Below, one piece after another: positions 54,099 through 63,024 of a DNA stretch of 64,000 nucleotides. The notes below the pieces were generated by a model. The model was not told the DNA's origin. It did no database searches and saw only the letters and a program-made list of their open reading frames with translations. A program made the translations under genes and the position numbers. Positions within the stretch are counted from its first letter, which is position 1; each line of letters starts with the position of its first letter. Origin of the DNA: Pleomorphomonas sp. T1.2MG-36 (lineage in GTDB: Bacteria; Pseudomonadota; Alphaproteobacteria; Rhizobiales; Pleomorphomonadaceae); assembly GCF_950100655.1 (NCBI RefSeq), contig NZ_CATNLY010000023.1, positions 186,001 through 250,000 of the forward strand. The letters are read 5' to 3'.

Positions 54099-54902
54099 AT
54101 GACCGATGCACCCGCGATCCGCCTGACCGGCATCGACAAACTGTTCTCGACGGAAGCTGGCGGCACGGTAACGGCGCTCACCGGCGTCGACCTCGACGTG
54201 GCGGCCGGAGAGTTCGTCGCGCTGATCGGCCCATCGGGTTGCGGCAAGAGCACCATCCTGCGGCTGGTCGCCGGTCTCGACCGGCCGAGCAGCGGAACGG
54301 TGACCGTCCATGGCGGCGAACCGGGTGCTCTCAGCCGTGCCCACAAGCTGGGCTTCGCCTTCCAGGACGCGGCCCTGCTGCCCTGGCTCGACGTTCGCGA
54401 CAACATCGCCATGCCCTTCCGTCTCGCCGGCACCGAGACGAACATGGATCGCGTGGCCATGCTCACCGATCTCGTGGGGCTCGCCGGTTTCGAGCGGGCG
54501 CGACCGGACGAACTCTCCGGCGGCATGCGCCAGCGCGTCGCCATCGCGAGAGCGCTGGTGCTTGAGCCGGAGGTCCTTCTGCTCGACGAGCCGTTCGGCG
54601 CGCTCGATGCGGTGACGCGGCGGCAAATGAACCTCGAACTGCAACGCATCTGGAGCGCCACGCAAACGACGACTCTTCTGGTGACTCATGCCGTCGACGA
54701 AGCCCTGTTCCTCGCCGACCGCGTGCTGGTGATGAGCCCGCGCCCCGGCCGGGTCATCGAAACGGTGGACGTGCCCTTCGGCCGGCCGCGCGCGCCATCG
54801 CTGCTGCGCGAGGCCGCCTTCCACGCCTTGGAGGACCGCTTGACGGAAGCGCTCATCCCCAACGCCTATAGCGAACCGGCGCGCATCCAGCCTATTGCGT
54901 AG
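54099..54902 (+). CDS. ABC transporter ATP-binding protein, NitT/TauT type (orphan)
   Basis: A 267-residue ATPase of the nitrate/sulfonate/taurine importer group: Walker [11 protein letters not shown]-loop [16 protein letters not shown], signature LSGGMRQRV, Walker [17 protein letters not shown] and H-loop THAVDEA. CAGGAG lies 7 bases before ATG 54099. It has no adjacent permease or binding protein, so it probably partners with components encoded elsewhere. It follows the DUF1349 gene with a 17-base gap and is likely in the same transcript. Confidence 0.9.
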   Translation: MTDAPAIRLTGIDKLFSTEAGGTVTALTGVDLDVAAGEFVALIGPSGCGKSTILRLVAGLDRPSSGTVTVHGGEPGALSRAHKLGFAFQDAALLPWLDVRDNIAMPFRLAGTETNMDRVAMLTDLVGLAGFERARPDELSGGMRQRVAIARALVLEPEVLLLDEPFGALDAVTRRQMNLELQRIWSATQTTTLLVTHAVDEALFLADRVLVMSPRPGRVIETVDVPFGRPRAPSLLREAAFHALEDRLTEALIPNAYSEPARIQPIA

Positions 54903-54942
54903 CCGCTCCTGAAACGCTAGGTAATCCCTCACGTTTCGGTCG

Positions 54943-55019
<77 letters not shown>

Positions 55020-55085
55020 AACGGCGGCCCTCGATCGCGGTCCCGCGGCCGGCGGCCGGGACGGCGACAGAGGAGAAGGGCCAAG

Positions 55086-55391
55086 ATGACGGCGCGAATC
55101 TACAAGCCTGCCAAGACCGCCATGCAGTCCGGACGCGGTCGCACGGAGCGTTGGCTGCTGGAGTTCGAGCCGGAGAAGCCCAAGACCATCGAGCCGCTGA
55201 TGGGCTACACCTCGTCGCGCGACATGAAGCAGCAGGTGCGCCTCTCCTTCGACACGCGCGAGGAGGCGATTGCCTACGCCGTGCGCGAGGGCCTCGCCTA
55301 TCAGGTGATGGAGCCCAAGGAGCGGACGCCGAAGAAGCTCTCCTATTCCGACAATTTCAAATATTCCAAGGCCGAAACCTGGACGCATTGA
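55086..55391 (+). CDS. NADH dehydrogenase complex I accessory subunit, NDUFS4-like
   Basis: A 101-residue soluble protein of the ETC complex I subunit (NDUFS4 / 18-kDa) family, found in alphaproteobacteria and mitochondria and attached to the peripheral arm near the NADH-dehydrogenase module. The core is WLLEFEPEKPKTIEPLMGYTSS and the YAVREGLAYQVMEP segment. It lies between a tRNA-Pro and a tRNA-Arg gene, a common alphaproteobacterial arrangement. GAGGAGAAGG precedes ATG 55086. Confidence 0.92.
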   Translation: MTARIYKPAKTAMQSGRGRTERWLLEFEPEKPKTIEPLMGYTSSRDMKQQVRLSFDTREEAIAYAVREGLAYQVMEPKERTPKKLSYSDNFKYSKAETWTH

Positions 55392-55431
55392 AGCGTTCGG
55401 TCCCAGCCGCCCCTGGAGCGGCCGGCCTAAC

Positions 55432-55508
55432 GGCTCCATAGCTCAGCTGGATAGAGCAGCCGCCTTCTAAGCGGCAGGTCGCAGGTTCGAGCCCTGCTGG
55501 AGTCGCCA
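55432..55508 (+). tRNA. tRNA-Arg (anticodon TCT)
   Basis: A 77-base cloverleaf with CCA. Acceptor GGCTCCA/TGGAGTC (one G-U pair), anticodon stem GCCGC/GCGGC with loop CTTCTAA, anticodon TCT at 55466-55468, T loop GGTTCGAGCCC. Reads AGA/AGG. Confidence 0.96.
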
Positions 55509-55735
55509 AACACATCGCAAGCGCAAGCCACGAGCGGCGGCCGCCAAGCTGCTCGCAAACTCCGTTTTGCCGGGCATCATCGGCTTTCAGGTGAAGGCGC
55601 AGTTCTTTCCAGTTTGGAAACCAAGAAAGCCGCTCTCGTTCGAGGATGGCGCGAGGCGTGGTGATTGCGGATTGACTCCAAACCAATCCCGGTAGTTGTG
55701 TCGCGCCAACTTCATAAAGGGAATGGGGTACAATC

Positions 55736-56440
55736 TTGAAGTGTTATTCGGTTTTGGCCGTCGCCTCCGCGGCGTTGGCACTCTCTGGCTGCGTGACGGT
55801 CGAGAAGACCTCATTTGCAAAGCAAGCCGGACAGGAAATCCTCGTCCGCTCTGGACGAGACGCCATTCTGTCCCAAACGGGATCCACTCAGCTCATCGTC
55901 GCGCCGGCATCCCGCACCGAGCAGATGCCGAGGCCAACCTATGTGGCGCTGATCAGAAACACCGGGAACAAACCGGTTACGCTACGCTACTCGGATATTT
56001 CCGTCGTCCAGACCAACACCGGCAAGCCGCTCAAGGTATGGACCGTAGATGAGTTGCAGTCCGAAGCGCGCGGACAAGCCATTGCGCTGGCGCTGCTCGG
56101 TGGCGTGGCCGGTGCGGCAAGCGGATACTATTCGGGCTCGGGAACCATCAACGGTCAACACTATACCTACAGCGGCTACAATGGCGCCGCAGGCTCGGCC
56201 ATCGCCAATGCCAACGTAAGATCCGCTGCGGCGGAGGGTGAGATCAATGTCGCGGCCCTCGAAAGCAACATGCTGATGGACAACACGATCCTCCCCGGCG
56301 AGTCATATGGCGGCGCGTTCGTGTTCGACGCGGCCAAAGTGGCCAAGACGTCCGATCCAAAGCAGTACACGATCACCTTCAAGATCGGGTCCGACGTCCA
56401 CAAGATCCAGCTGGCGGTCACCAAGGAAAAATCGAAGTAA
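55736..56440 (+). CDS. Lipoprotein of unknown function
   Basis: A 234-residue predicted lipoprotein: the N-terminal signal ends in a lipobox (ALSGC, cysteine at about residue 19). A later GGVAGAASGYYSGSG segment is glycine-rich, and the C-terminus is beta-rich (SYGGAFVFDAAKV). No domain is recognised. The start is TTG 55736, preceded by GGGG; no ATG in the frame fits, so an unusual initiation codon is likely. The gap from tRNA-Arg is 227 bases. Confidence 0.7.
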   Translation: MKCYSVLAVASAALALSGCVTVEKTSFAKQAGQEILVRSGRDAILSQTGSTQLIVAPASRTEQMPRPTYVALIRNTGNKPVTLRYSDISVVQTNTGKPLKVWTVDELQSEARGQAIALALLGGVAGAASGYYSGSGTINGQHYTYSGYNGAAGSAIANANVRSAAAEGEINVAALESNMLMDNTILPGESYGGAFVFDAAKVAKTSDPKQYTITFKIGSDVHKIQLAVTKEKSK

Positions 56441-56463
56441 CTTCGGATCTGCACAGCTTTTTC

Positions 56464-56498
56464 CGCCGCCGGGGCGACCAGTCTTCGGCGGCGCTTTT
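56464..56498 (+). terminator. Rho-independent terminator after lipoprotein gene
   Basis: Seven-bp stem CGCCGCC/GGCGGCG (56464-56470 with 56487-56493) followed by CTTTT, 24 bases after the stop codon. Confidence 0.7.
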
Positions 56499-56590
56499 CG
56501 CCGGCCATCAGGCCTTTCGCCTTGTCGACGCCTTCTTTACCGGCGACACGGCAGAATGCGTAGACGCATAAGGACGGCAGGAGCGAAGAG

Positions 56591-56965
56591 ATGAAGCTGG
56601 AACATATCGGGCGCAAGTTGTTCCAGATGTCGGGCATTCTCTCACTCGCCGTGATCGTGGTGCTGTCCCTCCTGCCGGGCGCCGAGCGGCCGCATGTCTT
56701 CGGGTCGGGCAACGTCGAGCATCTGCTCGCCTACGCCGGCGCGGCCTTCTTTGCCTCCACGCTGCCGCCCTTGCGCGGGTGGCGGATCGTGCTGCTGCTG
56801 TCCGCGGCATCGCTTCTGTTCGAAGGCATTCAGATATTCATTCCCGGTCGTGGCCCGGGGCTCGACAACTGGGCCGCCTCGACGCTCGGGGCGATCATCG
56901 GGCTTGTTCTCGCCCGCGCTTTCGTGACCGTGGCACGCACCACGCTGGCGATCGTTTCTCGCTGA
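56591..56965 (+). CDS. VanZ family membrane protein
   Basis: A 124-residue inner-membrane protein with four helices of the VanZ/RDD type; recognised by LSLLPGAE, the EHLLAYAGAAFFAS helix and GLDNWAASTLGAIIG. Members of this family include teicoplanin-resistance VanZ and many uncharacterised proteins; a specific role cannot be assigned. AGGAG is 8 bases before ATG 56591. It is convergent with the DeoR gene, 3 bases apart. Confidence 0.87.
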   Translation: MKLEHIGRKLFQMSGILSLAVIVVLSLLPGAERPHVFGSGNVEHLLAYAGAAFFASTLPPLRGWRIVLLLSAASLLFEGIQIFIPGRGPGLDNWAASTLGAIIGLVLARAFVTVARTTLAIVSR

Positions 56966-56968
56966 ACC

Positions 56969-57745
56969 TCAGCTCGCCGCCACAAGCTCCACGCCCGACT
57001 GCCGGAGCGTCGCGGCCAGTTTCTCGGGCGGCGGCGCATCGGTGACGAGCGCATCGACATCCCGCCACGGCGCGTAACGCGAGGGAAAGATGGCGTCGAA
57101 CTTGGAATGGTCGGCCACCACCACGCACTTGGCAGCGCGCGCCACCATCGCCGTATAGACCGCGCCGCATTCGAGCAGGGCCTCCGACGGGCCGTCGACG
57201 GCAAGGCCCGACGCTCCGGTGATGGCGTAGTCGGCGTAGAAGTTGCCGAGGAAGGACACCGTGTGCACGCCGACCGTGGCGCCTTCGCTGGAATGATAGT
57301 CGCCGGGCAGCATCAGCACCTTGATGGTCGGGTTGAAGGCCAGCACCGTCGCCACGCCGAAAGAATGGGTGATGACGGTGATGTTCTTCATTTCCACGGC
57401 GATGCGGCGGGCTACGTGGACCGTGGTGGCGCCGGAGCCGATCATCAGCACATGGCCGTCACCGATGACCTTCAGGGCGGCGCGCGCGATGCGCTGGCGC
57501 TCTTCGACAAACAGGCGGTGGCGTTCGGTGACGGACGGCTCGCTGGAGAGCGGGCGGACGGCGCCACCGTAGGTCCTGTTGAGCAGGCCCTGCGTCGTCA
57601 ACTCGTCGAGGTCGCGCCGGATGGTTTCCGTGGAAACATCGAGCCGACGGGCGAGTTCGGCGACGCGCAGCGACGGACTTGAATCGAGCTCCGCCAGAAT
57701 CTGCGTCTGCCGCGATGATTTGGTCCGCTTCATTTCACGCGCCAT
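56969..57745 (-). CDS. DeoR/GlpR family transcriptional repressor
   Basis: A 258-residue regulator with a DeoR helix-turn-helix (about residues 20-55, RVAELARRLDVSTETIRRDLDEL) and a C-terminal sugar-phosphate sensing domain with GSGATTVHVARRIA and ADHSKFDAI. Such regulators sense sugar phosphates, although the downstream transporter looks polyamine-like. It is the last gene of the block potD-potA-potB-potC-deoR, 126 bases after potC, and may repress it; candidate operator at 61986. Confidence 0.9.
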   Translation of the reverse strand: MAREMKRTKSSRQTQILAELDSSPSLRVAELARRLDVSTETIRRDLDELTTQGLLNRTYGGAVRPLSSEPSVTERHRLFVEERQRIARAALKVIGDGHVLMIGSGATTVHVARRIAVEMKNITVITHSFGVATVLAFNPTIKVLMLPGDYHSSEGATVGVHTVSFLGNFYADYAITGASGLAVDGPSEALLECGAVYTAMVARAAKCVVVADHSKFDAIFPSRYAPWRDVDALVTDAPPPEKLAATLRQSGVELVAAS

Positions 57746-57871
57746 TGTCCCGTTGGCCGATCAGGTCCGATTCGGCCATCCTCTTGATCTCCGAGGTTTT
57801 CAGGTCGAGGTGACGACGGTCAAGGCGTCTTATTGGCTGCCTCAATCGCCGGTGGGCTTCCAGCCCTAGCT

Positions 57872-58690
57872 TCACCCTTCCCGCGCCCGCAGTGCAGCGC
57901 GACGCCGGATCAGGAAGCGGATGAGGCCGCCACCCAGAAGAAGCGCGGCCGCCGTCAGCGTGCTCATGGTGCCGAGAGCCGGGACCATCGGCGTATAGCC
58001 GGCCACCATCTTGGAATAGAGCCACTTCGGAATCGTCGAGTCGGCACCGGCCGTGTAGAGCGATAGCGGGAAGTTGCCCCAGGACAGCAGGAAGGCGAAC
58101 AGCGCGCCCGACCAGATGCCCGGCCACAGGATGGGCAACGTGACCGTGCGGAGCGTGAACAGGCGCGAGGCGCCGAGATCGCTGGCCGCCTCCTCCAGGA
58201 CGGGGTCGAAACTGAACACCTGGATGGCGATCACCAGCGTCACCACCGGCACGATCCAGACGAGATGGGCGACGACGGCCGTCTTCCAGGTGGGACTGAT
58301 GCCGAGCGCATTGAACCACAGGAGCAGCGCGAGGCCGAGCACCGGCTGAGGAAAGAAGATCGGCAGCAGCAAGAGGCGCTGGAAGGCGCGACGGCCCTTC
58401 CAGGGATAGCGAGCGAAGGCCAACGCGCCGAAGAAGGCGAAGAGAACGCTGAGCACCGTGACGATCAGGGCGATCAGCACCGAGTTCTGCACGAGGACGT
58501 GGATCTCGAAGGAGTCCCTGGTCCTGCCCCACCACTCGGTTGAAAAGACCCGGATCGGGAAGGCGAAGTAGCGCCCCTTGGAAAGCCCGGCCAGAGCGCC
58601 GCAGGCGATCGGCAGGTAGATCGCCAGCACGACGAAGGTCGTCCAGGCACGGATGACGAAATGGGTGCGGGTGCGGCCGACGGTCTGCAT
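57872..58690 (-). CDS. Polyamine-type ABC transporter permease (PotC class)
   Basis: A 272-residue inner-membrane protein with six helices and the family EAA loop EEAASDLGASRLFTLRTVTLP near residue 160. Together with the preceding permease it forms the channel of a spermidine/putrescine-type importer. Ends before the regulator gene. The gap to potB is 3 bases (58691-58693), consistent with translational coupling. Confidence 0.92.
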   Translation of the reverse strand: MQTVGRTRTHFVIRAWTTFVVLAIYLPIACGALAGLSKGRYFAFPIRVFSTEWWGRTRDSFEIHVLVQNSVLIALIVTVLSVLFAFFGALAFARYPWKGRRAFQRLLLLPIFFPQPVLGLALLLWFNALGISPTWKTAVVAHLVWIVPVVTLVIAIQVFSFDPVLEEAASDLGASRLFTLRTVTLPILWPGIWSGALFAFLLSWGNFPLSLYTAGADSTIPKWLYSKMVAGYTPMVPALGTMSTLTAAALLLGGGLIRFLIRRRAALRAREG

Positions 58691-58693
58691 GGC

Positions 58694-59572
58694 TCAGCGC
58701 TTTCCGAGGATCTTGTCGAGGTCGAGCCGAGCCATGGCGGAGAGCGCCAGACCGGAGACGATAAGGACGAGGATGAGGGCGAGCGCCGATCCCATCGGCC
58801 AGTTCTGGGCGTAGGTGAAGGCCACCTCGATGTCTTGGGTGATGGTGATCACCGACTGGCCGCCGAGGATCTTGGCTTCGGCCACGGCGCCGGCAGCCAG
58901 CACGAAAGTCAAGAGCGCACCGATCAGGATACCCGGCATGGCGAGCGGCAGTTCCACCTCGCGCCAGATCATCAGCCTACCCGCCCCTAGGTCGCTCGCG
59001 GCATCGACCAGATCGCGCGGGATCATGGCGATGCCGAGCGTCATGGGGAACAGCATGAACGGCAGGTAGACGTAGACCATGCCGAAGAGAGTGATGCCCG
59101 GCGTGTAGAGAAGCTCGGGACCGCCGGAGAAGCCGAGCCATTTCAGCGCACCGTCGAGGACGCCGTTCTTTATGAAGAACAGCACCCAACCGTAGAGACG
59201 GACGTTTTCGGAAACGAAGAGAGGAAAGACGAACAGCACCGACACTAGGCCGGACCACTTGCCGAACACCTTGTTGAGGCCGAAGGCGATCGGGTAGCAG
59301 ACGACGAGAAGGATGGCCACGCAGGCGAAGGCGAGCGCCAGCGACCAGACGAAGGACGTCCAGACGGTATTGTTGGGGTCGAAGATCGCCGACAGATTTT
59401 CAAGTGTGAAGGACCTGAAGGCGTCGAAACTCTTGGGCGTCGCGAAGGCATAGGCGGCGACGGTGAGAAGTGGAGCGAGAAAGCCGGCGACCAAAAGGAA
59501 AAGCACCGGCAAGGAAGCGCGCAAACCGGGCGAGAGCTTCGGCGCGGGCCCAGAGAGTGAGCTTTCGGCCAT
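58694..59572 (-). CDS. Polyamine-type ABC transporter permease (PotB class)
   Basis: A 292-residue inner-membrane permease with six hydrophobic helices and an EAA motif DAASDLGAGRLMIWREVELPL near residue 190. GGAGG precedes ATG 59572, only one base after the ATPase stop (TGAgATG); an alternative upstream start would overlap the ATPase. Partner of the downstream PotC-class permease. Confidence 0.92.
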   Translation of the reverse strand: MAESSLSGPAPKLSPGLRASLPVLFLLVAGFLAPLLTVAAYAFATPKSFDAFRSFTLENLSAIFDPNNTVWTSFVWSLALAFACVAILLVVCYPIAFGLNKVFGKWSGLVSVLFVFPLFVSENVRLYGWVLFFIKNGVLDGALKWLGFSGGPELLYTPGITLFGMVYVYLPFMLFPMTLGIAMIPRDLVDAASDLGAGRLMIWREVELPLAMPGILIGALLTFVLAAGAVAEAKILGGQSVITITQDIEVAFTYAQNWPMGSALALILVLIVSGLALSAMARLDLDKILGKR

Positions 59573-59573
59573 C

Positions 59574-60680
59574 TCAGCCTCCCACCACGATGGCATTCCC
59601 GGCGTCCCAGCCGATCGTCACCTCGCCATCGCCCTTCCAGGCAGCGGCGCGCGGCACCTCGACAAGGAAGGTGCGGCCGGTGCGGCTTCTCACCTGGTAT
59701 TGCAGGCGGGAGCCAAGCGAGTACTCGTTGAAGATGGTCCCCGTCAGCGTGTTGTCGACCCCGGCCTCGTCGGTGACGAAGCGCATGTATTCGGGGCGGA
59801 TGACGACGCTGGCCTCGTCGCCGTCGATGACGAGGTTGGGCGTCACCGCCACCGGCTTGCCGTCGCGGCGCAGCCATCCGTCATCGGCACGGCGGATCGG
59901 CACGATGTTCACTTCGCCGAAGAACTCGGCAACGAACCGATCGGCTGGCGTCGAATAGATCTCTTCGGGCGTGCCGATCTGCACCACCTTGCCGGCGCGC
60001 ATGACGCCGATACGGTCGGACATCACCATCGCCTCTTCGAGCGAGTGGGTGATGTAGACGAAGGTCTTTCCGCTCTCGCGATGCAGGTCCTTCAGCTCCT
60101 TTTCCAGGAGCTTCTTCAGCTTGTAGTCGAGGGCGGACAGCGGCTCGTCGAAGAACAGGACATCGGGATCGTAGGCGAAGGCGCGGGCCAGCGCCACGCG
60201 CTGCTTCTCGCCGCCCGAGCACAGCATGACGTTCTTGGAATAATAGTCCTCGGGCAGGCGCACCTTGGCCATCAGCTCCAGCGCCCGCCTGCGCCGCTCA
60301 TCTGGCGCCATCTTGCGGACGCGCAGCGGGAACTCGATGTTGTCGCCCACCGTCATGTGCGGGAAGAGCGCCAGAGACTGGAACACCAGGCAGGTCGGCC
60401 GCCGGTTGGACGGCACGTCGTTGATCAGCTCGCCGCGCAAAGTGATGTAACCGTCGCTGGGGCTTTCGAGGCCAGCCAGCATCCTGAGCAGCGTCGTCTT
60501 GCCCGATCCCGATGGTCCGACGATGGTGACGAACTCCCCCTCCTCGATGTCGAGACTGATGCCGTCGACTGCCGCGAAACCATCGAACACCTTGCGAACA
60601 TCGACGAGTTGCAGCACCGGTCGCGGAGACTTCTGGACGGGGGATGAAGCGGGCACTGGAGTGGCGGCGACAGACGACAT
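59574..60680 (-). CDS. Polyamine-type ABC transporter ATP-binding protein (PotA class)
   Basis: A 368-residue ATPase energising the importer. Walker A GPSGSGKTT, Q-loop VFQSLALFPHMTVGDN, signature CSGGEKQRV (Cys in place of the usual Leu), Walker B VLFFDEPLSALDYKL, H-loop THSLEEA, and a C-terminal TOBE domain (about residues 290-365). The PotA-type TOBE is visible in RPEYMRFVTDEAG. AGGA lies before ATG 60680; an upstream in-frame stretch is not coding. Confidence 0.93.
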   Translation of the reverse strand: MSSVAATPVPASSPVQKSPRPVLQLVDVRKVFDGFAAVDGISLDIEEGEFVTIVGPSGSGKTTLLRMLAGLESPSDGYITLRGELINDVPSNRRPTCLVFQSLALFPHMTVGDNIEFPLRVRKMAPDERRRRALELMAKVRLPEDYYSKNVMLCSGGEKQRVALARAFAYDPDVLFFDEPLSALDYKLKKLLEKELKDLHRESGKTFVYITHSLEEAMVMSDRIGVMRAGKVVQIGTPEEIYSTPADRFVAEFFGEVNIVPIRRADDGWLRRDGKPVAVTPNLVIDGDEASVVIRPEYMRFVTDEAGVDNTLTGTIFNEYSLGSRLQYQVRSRTGRTFLVEVPRAAAWKGDGEVTIGWDAGNAIVVGG

Positions 60681-60756
60681 GAGCGAGCGATCCTGAAAGC
60701 AGACCTGAGGAAACCATCCGCCGCGTGCGACGGACGGTCGTGTATCGGGCGGAAGA

Positions 60757-61896
60757 TCAGCCGCGCTGGCGCTTGGCGCCGAGCATGATCTCCAGCGCCT
60801 TGTCGTAATCGGGCACGATGTCGTACTCGGCCGAACGCGCCATCTCTTCCTCGAGGCTGTCCCACTGGATGGCGTCGAGCTCTTCCTTGGTGAACAGGTC
60901 GAAGCAGGCCTTGTTGCCCATCTGGGCAACCGGGTTGAAGGTACCCTCGGCGAAGGCCACGGTGTGCGCCACCTCCGGGTCCTGAACGTACTGAAGGAAC
61001 TCGGTCGCCAGCGGCGACAGCTGCGGATTGTTGACGGTCGAGGTGACCTCGATCCAGGAAACGCCGCCCTTGCCGTCGATCGGCCCCTTCAGCGGCGTGA
61101 CGGCGCGCAGGTTCGGATAGCCGTCGGCACGGGCCGGCGATACCGAATAGGTGCCGCCGGTGAAGTGCAGGTCGATCTCGCCGGAGATCAGCGCCTGGTT
61201 CATGGTGGCGATGTCGCCGATCATCTTGGCGCCCTTGAAGATGCGGACGGCCGTTTCCTCGAACAGCTTGAAGTCGGCGTCCGTGTGCTCGACGAAGGGA
61301 TTGATGCCGGCTGTCAGGAAGATGTCGAAGACATTCCAGTCGTCGGACTCGAGGATGCCGTACTTGCCGGCGAGCGACGGATCGTTGAAGAGGTTCCAGC
61401 CCTGCTCCTCGGCGGTGGCCCGGCTGATCTTGTCGGTATTGACGACGAAGGAATACGGCCCGAAGCGTTGGGCCATGCCAAGGAGATCCTTGCCGTCGTC
61501 GCTCATCGCCCAGCGATAGGGCGCCTTGAAGGCCGGCAGCATCTTGTCGAAATAGGGCTCGAAGGTCTCGCGCGGCAGCGGCTTGATCAGGCCGGCCGGC
61601 GCCATCACCTTGCGCGCCCAGGGGTTGTTGACGTTGATGAGGTCCCAGACGTTGGTCTCGCCGGCCCTGAGGCGGTTGATCATCGTCGGGTCGTTGGTAA
61701 GGCTCTCGGCCTTCACCGTGGCGCTCTTGGCCGACCGGAAGGGGTCGAGCACCTGCGCCGAGTTGTAGCCCTCCCAGCACAGAATGTTGAGCTCGCCTTC
61801 ACGGGCGGCGAAGGCTCGGCTCGCGGAGAGAAGCGGGCCGGCAAAGGCGGCAGCCCCCATCATTTGCAACATGTTGCGCCTGGACATCGGTCCCAT
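60757..61896 (-). CDS. Polyamine-type substrate-binding protein (PotD class)
   Basis: A 379-residue periplasmic binding protein. The N-terminus has the twin-arginine-like SRRNMLQMMGAAAFAG and a cleavage site near SRAFA (about residue 32), suggesting Tat or Sec export. The mature part, LNILCWEGYNSAQVLDPF and ATMNQALISGEIDLHFTG, resembles PotD/PotF. The ligand could be putrescine, spermidine or another amine. AGGAAAGG lies before ATG 61896. First gene of the operon, divergent from the SDR gene. Confidence 0.9.
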   Translation of the reverse strand: MGPMSRRNMLQMMGAAAFAGPLLSASRAFAAREGELNILCWEGYNSAQVLDPFRSAKSATVKAESLTNDPTMINRLRAGETNVWDLINVNNPWARKVMAPAGLIKPLPRETFEPYFDKMLPAFKAPYRWAMSDDGKDLLGMAQRFGPYSFVVNTDKISRATAEEQGWNLFNDPSLAGKYGILESDDWNVFDIFLTAGINPFVEHTDADFKLFEETAVRIFKGAKMIGDIATMNQALISGEIDLHFTGGTYSVSPARADGYPNLRAVTPLKGPIDGKGGVSWIEVTSTVNNPQLSPLATEFLQYVQDPEVAHTVAFAEGTFNPVAQMGNKACFDLFTKEELDAIQWDSLEEEMARSAEYDIVPDYDKALEIMLGAKRQRG

Positions 61897-62196
61897 CGGA
61901 AAACCCTTTCCTGCTGACGGTTGGTCTGTTCCCTTTCGTTATGTTGGAAGTCTGTCGCAAAAATGTGCTGTTTACAACATCAATTTCGTTGGGCATGTTG
62001 ATCCCAACGAGACGCAGCCTCGCGACCGGCGAAGGACCTACCGGGTTGCAGAGCGAGATCATCACCCGCTGAAATCCTCTGTTTTTCGGGGAATCATCGC
62101 GTACCCGCCATGCCGCATCTTTTTTGATCGACGGCTGCCGCAGACATGATCGATGTGCTGGATTTTTGGTCAAACAACAACAGAAGGTGGAACTTG
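61897..62196. other. Divergent intergenic region, potD-like / SDR
   Basis: A 300-base gap with an inverted repeat at 61986-62010 and AT-rich stretches suited to promoters on both strands. No gene seen. Confidence 0.5.
61986..62010. promoter_or_regulatory. Inverted-repeat operator candidate
   Basis: Perfect 8-bp arms TCGTTGGG/CCCAACGA with a 9-base spacer, between the divergent transporter operon and SDR gene. A plausible site for the DeoR-type regulator encoded at the end of the operon, unproven. Confidence 0.45.
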
Positions 62197-62973
62197 ATGT
62201 TGCAGTCACTACACGGAAGGACGGTGATCGTCACCGGTGGCAGCCGGGGCATCGGCAAGGGCATCGCCCTTCGTTTCGGCGAGGCCGGCCTCAACGTGCT
62301 GGTGGTATCGCGCAGCGAATCCGATGCGTCAGCCGTCGCCAGGACGATCGGACCGAACGCCAGCGGTTTCAGTGCCGACGTGTCGACGCCGGAGGGATGC
62401 ACGGCGATGGCGAAGGCGGCGCTCGATCGCTACGGCGCCATCAACGTGCTGTGCGCCAACGCCGGAATATTTCCGGCGGCCAAGCTGTCGGACATGACGC
62501 CGGCCGACTTCGACCATGTGATCTCCACCAACCTTCGCTCCACATTCCTCAGCGTATCGGCGGTGTTGCCGGCCATGACGGCGGCGGGCAGCGGTCGCAT
62601 CGTTCTGACGTCTTCCATTACCGGCCCCGTGACCGGCTATCCCGGCTGGTCGCACTATGGCGCCAGCAAGGCTGGTCAACTCGGCTTCATGCGCACTGCG
62701 GCGATCGAACTGGCGCCGAAAGGCATCACCGTCAACGCGGTTCTGCCCGGCAACATCTTCACCGAAGGACTTGAGGGAATGGGGCCGGACTACATCGCCA
62801 AGATGGAGGCGTCGATCCCACTGAAGCGACTGGGCACGGTGGCCGACATCGCCAACGCTGCCCTGTTCTTTGCCTCCGAGGAGGCCGCCTACATCACCGG
62901 GCAGACCATCACCGTCGACGGCGGCCAGATCCTGCCGGAAAGCCTGGGCGCGCTGGAAGCCATGGAGGGGTGA
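62197..62973 (+). CDS. SDR family oxidoreductase
   Basis: A 258-residue classical short-chain dehydrogenase. The Rossmann fold has TGGSRGIG (about residues 13-20), the NAG motif in CANAGIF, catalytic Ser in LTSSITG, and the YxxxK motif as YGASK near residue 153. Members oxidise alcohols or reduce ketones with NAD(P)H. Substrate unknown; its neighbour aminotransferase and the amine-type transporter suggest amino alcohol or amine-derived carbonyl compounds. AAGGTGG lies before ATG 62197. Confidence 0.92.
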   Translation: MLQSLHGRTVIVTGGSRGIGKGIALRFGEAGLNVLVVSRSESDASAVARTIGPNASGFSADVSTPEGCTAMAKAALDRYGAINVLCANAGIFPAAKLSDMTPADFDHVISTNLRSTFLSVSAVLPAMTAAGSGRIVLTSSITGPVTGYPGWSHYGASKAGQLGFMRTAAIELAPKGITVNAVLPGNIFTEGLEGMGPDYIAKMEASIPLKRLGTVADIANAALFFASEEAAYITGQTITVDGGQILPESLGALEAMEG

Positions 62974-62985
62974 GTTTCCGGGGTG

Positions 62986-63005
62986 GCGGCGCCAGAAGGC
63001 GCCGC
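62986..63005. terminator. Hairpin between convergent SDR and aminotransferase genes
   Basis: Eight-bp stem GCGGCGCC/GGCGCCGC with an AGAA loop. No T run on either side. Confidence 0.5.
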
Positions 63006-63024
63006 TCCTCCGGCTTGCATCCGT

